Part shown: piece by piece, positions 57,901 through 64,000 of the stretch | Numbering within the stretch: the stretch's first letter is position 1 | How the letters are laid out: each line of letters starts with the position of its first letter | Source of the DNA: Pristionchus mayeri | Taxonomy: Eukaryota; Nematoda; Chromadorea; Rhabditida; Neodiplogasteridae | Reading direction: 5' to 3' | DNA length: 64,000 nucleotides | Assembly: GCA_036245805.1 (NCBI GenBank) | Contig: BTRK01000004.1 | Coordinates: forward strand, 8,246,001-8,310,000 | Translations under genes and position numbers: made by a program | The notes under the pieces: generated by a model | Databases searched by the model: none | Told to the model about the DNA's origin: nothing | The model's input: only the letters and a program-made list of their open reading frames with translations

Positions 57901-59156
57901 TTATGAGACGAATCGATGAGGAATCAGAGAAAATTGTGAGCAATCCAATTGCATTCAATTTCAGAATCGTGATAACCCATCCACAAACATCTATTCTTTC
58001 AATAACTTCAATAGATACGAAAGCAGTCAATGAATTTCAGAATTATGGAGATGAGAGTCTCTTCAACGACGACATGCTGGCGCGCATCATGACCGAGCTC
58101 TTCTTCGCAGGCATTCAGGTATTTTTTCGTTCCGGCGATTCCTACTTTCACATCATCGTTAGACTTGCTATGTTTAGCAACAATGATTCAGACCGAGTGC
58201 AACACGTTCGGCTGGGCGTTCCTCTACCTCGCGAAACAACAGGATATTCAGGAGAAAGCACGACAACACATTTGGAACGAGGTTGGGTAGGGTGGTGAAG
58301 GAAGTGTAGCAATTCTGGTAGGGTGCTCTAACATCATTGGCAACGTGAGTATACCGTATACCGATCTAGATCAAAATCGATAATAATCTGCACAGGTGGG
58401 TCGTGAGGCTGAGATTCGATTCGAGAACCGCCGGCAGCTTCCCTACATCGAGGCTCTCGTCGCAGAGGTGCAGAGAATCGCGAATGTTGCGCCCTTCGGA
58501 CTCTTCCACAAGGTGTGATCTTTATTCTCCCAGATTCCTCTGCTTTTGAAGTACAAAAGTAATGAAACAGATCGATATCCAGGGAGGATGACGTATCGAC
58601 AATCGCCCTTTCAGAATCATCAGGAGACCACACTGGACGGGTACACGATTCCGGCCGGATCGATAGTGATGATGAACCTCTACAGTACGCTCCTCGACGA
58701 GAACGTCTTCGCAGGTATCGATTGATTCTAGCCACCTTAGGCGAATCAAATTCAAGTTCAAATGGCAGGCCCAATTCATCCCCTTCCCCCTCTGCAGATC
58801 CCTCTTCCTTCAATCCCGATCGATTCCTGACTCCCTCTGGAGAACTGGATAAACGGGCGATGAAACGATCCGTGCCCTACGGCATCGGATCTCGCATTTG
58901 CATCGGAGAGATCATCGCGAGGTCAGTGACCTCATTTTCGTTCTAGATTACTTTCCGGCTCTGCTAGAGACATTCACCGGTCTTTTTGGACTTCCTAATT
59001 GCCGGATGTTTCAGGACGGAGTTGTTCACGGTGATTGGTACTCTTCTGCAGAAGTTCCGCTTCTCGCTCATCGAGGGGCAGGAATACTCGACAGAGCAGA
59101 CGATGCAGCTGACCATTCAGGCGAAGAAGTACTCACTTCGCATCGATTTCGCCTAA
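54994..59156 (+). CDS. Cytochrome P450, microsomal type, 15 exons
   Basis: A haem monooxygenase of the endoplasmic reticulum; its substrate is unknown. Exons: 54994-55090, 55613-55680, 56540-56616, 56689-56780, 56887-56955, 57066-57270, 57482-57577, 57632-57711, 57862-57935, 58041-58118, 58192-58281, 58396-58512, 58615-58714, 58798-58921 and 59015-59156. All phases join and give 502 residues, the usual family size. The N-terminus is a membrane anchor (MSTVLLAILLLLIYFVLSVL) followed by a basic stretch and NLPPAPKW. Later motifs are GKGLVIRDGK, FGRRYDHGS, the PWLRWIPYF segment, I-helix FFAGIQT, K-helix EVQR, FNPDRF, and the haem loop PYGIGSRICIGE with Cys as ligand. Odd residues: Ala where the C-helix WxxxR Trp is expected, Gln for the I-helix acid, Tyr for the haem-loop Phe. 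The exon 5/6 junction loses about 20 expected residues and is the weakest part. The donor of exon 8 (GTCATT) is weak. It resembles the nematode clan-2 families. Confidence 0.9.
55726..55757. repeat. CTCTCTCG hairpin in P450 intron 2
   Basis: GCTCTCTCG (55726-55734) pairs with CGAGAGAGC (55749-55757). Flanking CTCTCC and GGAGAG extend the fold. Confidence 0.65.
57300..57427. mobile_element. 128-bp MITE-like palindrome in P450 intron 6
   Basis: The ends CTAATTAGTAGAGTTCGA and TCGAACTCTACTAATTAG are perfect inverted repeats of 18 bp. Inside, TCTCTTTATTCTTC and GAAATGAAGAGA, then CTCTCG and CGAGAG, continue the fold. It lies wholly within the intron, so it need not disturb the gene. Confidence 0.72.
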
Positions 59157-60318
59157 ATTTCGTAACTTTTCTCTCAATTTTCGCTCGTTAACTTGTAGTT
59201 TCCCCGCATCCCCTCGTACCAGCCCTAAATATCTATTAGATCTCAAGCACTACATTCCTTTCACCATTCCTAGACGGATCTCGCATGCTCTCAGCATAAT
59301 TCAAATCAAAGCCCTATGCACAGATTGTCCCCCAGATAACGAGTGATGTCTCCAGATATTTCGGGTAGAACCCAATAGATTCGATGCATTCACAATTCGG
59401 TTGAAAAAGATGTTGTCATTGTCAATAAATGTTTAAACAATATCTAAATCCTGAACATATTTCTCATTTTGCACCGAAACCGACATACTGATCGAGCATC
59501 TCCACATCATCCCAGATCCACTGTCTGATCTTCAACTCTTGTCGACAACACATGCCGTCCACCCATTATTTGTTTCCTACAGTTAACATCCTCCAATCCT
59601 TGCTAAATTAGCTTCCGACATAGGTTGCTGCATCAAATGAGAGAATTTATACAAAAATGAGAGGCTACTCTCTCGCATTCGCATGCTCCCTCATGGGTCT
59701 CTCTCAAAATTAATGTTTCTGAAATTAATCCAACATAATTTCGTGCACAGCTCAACAACAAAGCGCATTTGAGCATCAAATTACGTTTATAGCTGTTAAG
59801 AAGATGGGTAAATGCAAAGCCGTAAAAAGGGCCGCCAAATATACTTTTAAAAAGTCAGTTCATGATCAATATTTATGGTGTGGTCATACACGAATACACT
59901 CTGGCAAACCCTCCTCGTTCCACAAGCTCTCTCGTCGTCGATACTCAGTGAGCGTCGAATTTTGCTCTTTTCGCGTCATTTTCGAAACGTTTGAAACAGA
60001 TTCATTTCTTTTCGCGAGCAGGCCGTTTTTCTGCTTCCAAAAAGGTTCGTTGACTTGCTTATTATCTTGAATTGGTTGAAAATCATAAATTGGTCTAATT
60101 CCTACCCTAGTTTGTTACATAACTCGGCTTAGACAACTTTTAGAAGGATCTCTATGTTCCTTATTTCAGGGAATTACTTAAATTAGTAATTTGTATTTTA
60201 GAAGTAAAGCTCACGTAACTACTTACTCGTCTAAGTAAGTAAGAGGATAGACGTCGTCTGAGGCACAGTCACTGTTCACTCAAGGAGATTAAGACTATTT
60301 CCACGAATAGTTATCACG
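59157..60318. other. Intergenic region between P450 and hnRNP genes
   Basis: AT-rich, with no gene I can support. A frame at 59804-60067 (+) encodes a basic peptide but has no clear splice partners. At about 60180-60245 there are repeated TTACTTA/TAAGTAA segments that can fold. It probably contains the 5' UTR and promoter of the hnRNP gene. Confidence 0.5.
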
Positions 60319-62292
60319 ATGGTTAAGGCTGAAGTGAGTTTAGCCATTAGCAGTGCGGTTTTTTTAGTTTTTTTCGATTCCAGTGTAGGTAACTTGAGAG
60401 CGACTGCGTAGTTTCTAGTAGAGGGGGTTCTCGTACAAGCATAATGGGCTATTTCCAGGATAATGTCGATGCTTCCAACGCCGAGCCCGAGCACTCCAGA
60501 AAGCTTTTCATCGGAGGGCTCACTCCCAATACGACCGAAGAGGTGAATATTTTCACTATAACGCAAGTAGGGCACTACTGCAGAAGCCTGGAAATAGGAT
60601 TACGATAGAGATACCAGGGGTAGAACTTTGGTAGGAGCGCAATTTTCCAAACATAGGAAGTTGTTCATATCTTTGAAGAGTAATAGCTCAAGGTGGGCTG
60701 GGGTGCTAGTGCTACGAGTAGTTAGTTTTACCCATTATTTAGGGATTCTGATAAACATGCTTTGCAGATGATGCGCGAGTTCTATGGAAAATTTGGCGAG
60801 CTGGTTGACGTCGTAGTGATGCGTGACCCGACGACGAAGCGTACACGTGGCTTCGGATTCGTGACTTACGCCTGCAAAGCAATGGTGAACTATTTCATTA
60901 ATTTCTTGTGCACAAGTATTATTCTTTGTACTCCACGCTTACAATACTGCGTTTCTCGCATAATTTTTATGAACAAATTTTAAATATGTAGATTAGAATA
61001 GACTATGGACAAATAAACGTGTCTTTATGAATCACGCGATTTGATTGGGTCATTCTAGGTTGACGAGTGCCAGAATGCCCGTCCCCACGTGATCGATGGC
61101 AAGACTGTCGACCCGAAGCGAGCAGTTCCTCGTGATGCGAACGACCGCGGCGCCGGAAACGTCTCCTCCAAGAGGTAATTGCAACAGGCTATTTATTTAA
61201 TGCGACAATTTTACTTCGAATATCGAAGTACGTATGAAATGTAACTTGCGTATTTTTTTAAATCTTGTTTTTGCTAGGCTGTACGTCTCGGGAATTCGCG
61301 AGGATCACACCGACGAAATGCTCCAGGAGTACTTCGTCAAGTTCGGAGCCATTGAGAAGGTCGATATCATAAAGGACAAGGTATGCGATTGCTATGCTAA
61401 TATGGAACACTACTGCTTCTATATGCTACTTAAATTTCTGCAGGTGACGAACAAGAACCGCGGTTTCGCCTTCGTAACCTTCGACGACTACGATTGCGTC
61501 GATCAGTGCGTGATCCTCAAATCGCACCAGATCAACGGATACAGATGCGACGTCAAGAAGGGACTCTCCAAGGTGAGTAACACATGTCGCCATGATGATA
61601 AGTTATGTTAATACGTTCTATTCTTGTATTGCAGGAAGAGACGGCGAAGGCACAGCAGAACGAGCGCGACCGCATGGAGCGCTCCGGTCGCTCGCGCGGA
61701 ATGGACAGAGGAGCCCCGATGGGAGGAGGAGGTCGATACGGCCAGGGAGGAATGGGCGGAGGTGGAGGCGGATACGGAGGATACGGGGGTGAGTGAAGTG
61801 TGAAATTCAGTGGAAAATTAGGGAAACAATATCAATATGGGTAGCCTCTTTCTATAAAGCTAACGAAATATTCCAACTAATCCAAGTACAATGATTGTTA
61901 ACATTCACCATTAACAATTCCAGGTGGACAGCAGCAAGGAGGTGGAGCATGGGGAGGCTATGGTGGACAGCAGGGAGGATGGGGCGGAGCCCCCGCGCAG
62001 CAAGGCGGATGGGGAGGCGCCGGGCAAGGCGGATACGGAGGTATTGTAATTTATGACACCTTTTTGCAATTACGTTTACGAATTCGCGGTTTCTCCAAAA
62101 AATAATTTTGTATTTGTAAACTTATTTTCTTCAGGTGGTCAGGGCTACGGTCAGCAGGCGCAGGGATGGAGCCAGCCTGCAGCAGGCGGAGGCGGAGCTT
62201 GGGGCCAGGGACAGCAGGCGTGGGCTGGGGCACAGGCTGCCGGCGGCTACGGAGGATATGGTAGCGGCCAGCAGGGCGGAAGGAGGTACTAA
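60319..62292 (+). CDS. hrp-1: hnRNP A1-like RNA-binding protein (HRP-1 homologue)
   Basis: A nuclear RNA-binding protein that packages pre-mRNA and affects splice-site choice. Exons: 60319-60333, 60459-60542, 60768-60884, 61059-61174, 61278-61380, 61444-61572, 61635-61788, 61924-62040 and 62135-62292. All phases join and give 330 residues, slightly shorter than worm HRP-1. It starts MVKAEDNVDA, as the worm protein does. RRM1 (about residues 19-95) has RNP2 LFIGGL and RNP1 [11 protein letters not shown]2 (about 123-199) has RNP2 LYVSGI and RNP1 RGFAFVTF. The linker DPKRAVPRD is typical of the hnRNP A/B family. From about residue 200 the protein is rich in Gly, Gln, Trp and Tyr and ends GGRRY, a low-complexity tail like that of hnRNP A1. 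All introns are short with GT-AG ends. No oddities noted. Confidence 0.96.
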
Positions 62293-63447
62293 AGAAGAAG
62301 AGAATCCTTGACCCACGGTTGACTACCATGTATGTTCGAACCGATTGATACTCCCCCTTCATCCCAAGGATATTTAGTGATGATACTCCACTAAGTTTGC
62401 TTTATTGTACACATTCCCATGAAGTTTCAACGTTTACATGATAAATTCTGATACAAATTGTGATTGATCTGGGGAAACGAAGCAAGTTAGTGGAAAGGAA
62501 GCGCATGTGGATATAGGGATAGATGTGGTCAAGCGGAGATAACTCGTGTTCCGAAGCGACCATATGGTCAACAGTGAGGCGATCTCTATCGCTATGTAGT
62601 AGAAAACGACTGCGTTGAAATAATTCGAACGAATGGGCACTTCGAATCCTCATCTTTCTCTGCTCTGAGCTACTCGAAGAATGACTATCTTGCTGCCTCT
62701 ATTTGATAGGTTAAGGTTCAATCGGAACTTTGCAAGTATTATTGTCAATTGATAAAGTATATGCACATACATATTACAAAGTATTTGCTTATTGCAAAGT
62801 AGCAAAACCAGACCACAGAGGTAAGTTAATCCCCATAATTTATCGGATGTTCGACTGTAAACTATTGGGGTGTTCCGAAAGTTCGTGCACTATTTTTACT
62901 TAATTTTTCCCTTTCGAACTAGAATGTTCCATACTAAATACTGTGTGCGCGTTTACTAAATTATTCCGCTATTATTCATATTCTGGAAACACTACCTAAT
63001 TACGCTGAAATTCGCTGAAAGGTCGATTTTTGGTCATGTCGTTTTAAAATTTCTAACACAAATTAAGACTATGGTGTGAGACCCAGATTGAAACCAAAGA
63101 AGGATACGGGTTTACGGTTATTTTAATAATAGTCGGTCAACTGCTAACTTTAGTGATAACTGAAGTAGAACAAAACTTTCAACTTTCATTCATTTTAAGG
63201 AAGACGATTTTTTAAATTATTAAATTTTGTAATCTTTCTTTAAATGGCAATCCACTCAAAAATTATTATTATAAGTTTTAATTTATTAGCAGTCGTTTAG
63301 AAAAAATCTGCAGGACACGATCTCGCACTATCAGTGGATGCTAGGTGGAGCCAGAGAGCTGAGGAAAGTGTGATCGCAAGTGGCGGATTGGGAAGCTTGG
63401 AAGCTACTCAAACTCTCCCACTCCTCGGCCAGTCCTAGAATTCGAAG
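62293..63447. other. Intergenic region, mostly AT-rich
   Basis: The first part is the 3' UTR of the hnRNP gene; a poly(A) signal could not be fixed with confidence. A possible mariner end lies at 62863. Nothing else was supported. Confidence 0.5.
62863..62905 (+). mobile_element. Possible solo end of a mariner-type transposon
   Basis: TATTGGGGTGTTCCGAAAGT followed by TCGTGCAC resembles the inverted ends of some mariner elements and starts at a TA. No matching opposite end and no transposase were seen in the next kilobase, so it is at most a remnant. Confidence 0.35.
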
Positions 63448-64000
63448 ATGCAACTGAGGTCGAGAAGATCATTCGACAAGTCGCAAGACTTCCTCTCCAT
63501 ATCTGCCCGAGGATACGAAGGAGAGAAGATGCCCCTCGTGGATGGAGTGCGCAAGCAGATGAGAATATGGAGGAGAGAGCCCGAGCCTGAAACTAGCACG
63601 GTTGACGTCGCTGTTGAATCGTTCGATCCAGCCGTCCCCGATGCCACAATCCCTCGTCAGTTGAAAGTCGTCGTGGAGGAGGGTGAAGATGCTGAAATTG
63701 CAACCATAGAAGGAGAAGAGATTCCGATGAGGGAGGAAGCCGTCGAAGAGAATGGAGAAGCCGTTGAAGGAAACGACTACGAAGAGATGGATGACGAGCA
63801 GTTGAGAGATGAGCAGAGATTAATTCTCGACTGTCTACCGTACCCCGCGATGTGCTCACCAGAGCACAAGAAGAGGTTTGTCCTTTGTTGCTTTATATTT
63901 AAACATATTTGAAATTTCAGGTTGAAAATATCGTGAATCAGTCGTCCGACATGCAAGATCACGGCCCAGCTCTCCCCGAAATCCTCCTCCCCTTCACGAC
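63448..64000 (+). CDS. Unrecognised acidic protein, possibly incomplete at window edge
   Basis: Exon 1 starts at 63448 (a stop TAG lies 12 bp upstream in frame, so this is the first Met) and probably runs to 63875, before GTTTGT. It encodes about 142 residues. The first 50 are basic (MQLRSRRSF; RKQMRIWRRE). Residues 75-130 are very acidic (VVEEGEDAE, EEAVEENGEAVEGNDYEEMD), and the exon ends DCLPYPAMCSPEHKK. If exon 2 starts at 63921 the frame stops at 63934-63936, giving about 147 residues. If the acceptor is at 63951 the frame stays open to the window end. No domain is recognised. The codon pattern and clean frame suggest a real gene. Confidence 0.6.

Noticed and set aside
57783..58298. 171-codon continuous frame in the P450 gene
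   Set aside because: It reads through introns at 57936-58040 and 58119-58191. Only the exonic parts match P450.
59804..60067. Basic 88-codon frame with HTRIHSGKP, similar to a zinc-finger linker
   Set aside because: Only one such match, the Cys/His spacing does not fit C2H2 fingers, and the rest is unlike any known family.

Overview
The window looks like nematode nuclear DNA. Three things support this. (1) It carries a spliced-leader RNA gene whose leader ends like nematode SL1 (CCCAAGTTTGAG), with an Sm site of the SL1 type. (2) Its U1, U2 and U5 snRNAs resemble nematode forms, for example a U1 5' end reading AAACTTACCTGG. (3) It holds a compact, intron-rich homologue of the worm hnRNP A1 protein HRP-1. 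The species cannot be named from the sequence alone.

Bases 1-48727 are one tandem array. The standard unit is 2015 or 2016 bp and holds four small RNA genes, all on the minus strand. In the direction of transcription they are U2, U1, U5 and the spliced-leader RNA. The window holds 26 SL RNA genes, 23 full U5 genes plus 3 U5 genes lacking their 5' end, 23 U1 genes (one carrying a 31-bp internal duplication) and 22 U2 genes. The array thus clusters RNAs for cis-splicing (U1, U2, U5) with the donor RNA for trans-splicing (SL). U4, U6 and 5S were not found in the unit. All four genes share a positioned upstream motif (TAG at -45/-46, mostly with CCCG near -56) and a downstream motif (GAATC followed by A-rich sequence). 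These look like a common snRNA promoter element and a 3' box. Near the left end, shorter 900-bp units keep the SL gene but truncate U5, and carry four 38-bp repeats made from U2 stem-loop I.

Bases 48728-54993 hold no convincing gene but many foldback sequences. These are a palindromic array edge, a GC-rich hairpin, a 2.1-kb element with about 550-bp inverted arms, a 312-bp hAT-like MITE with an 8-bp target duplication, a diverged 130-bp tandem duplication and a 186-bp palindromic element.

Bases 54994-59156 (+) encode a microsomal cytochrome P450, reconstructed here as 15 exons and 502 residues, with unusual residues at three conserved sites. Bases 60319-62292 (+) encode the HRP-1/hnRNP A1-like protein, with 9 exons, 330 residues, two RRMs and a glycine-rich tail. 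Bases 63448 to the right edge start an acidic protein that is not recognised. The unannotated gaps contain a possible mariner-type end and short CTCTCTCG/CGAGAGAG hairpins.
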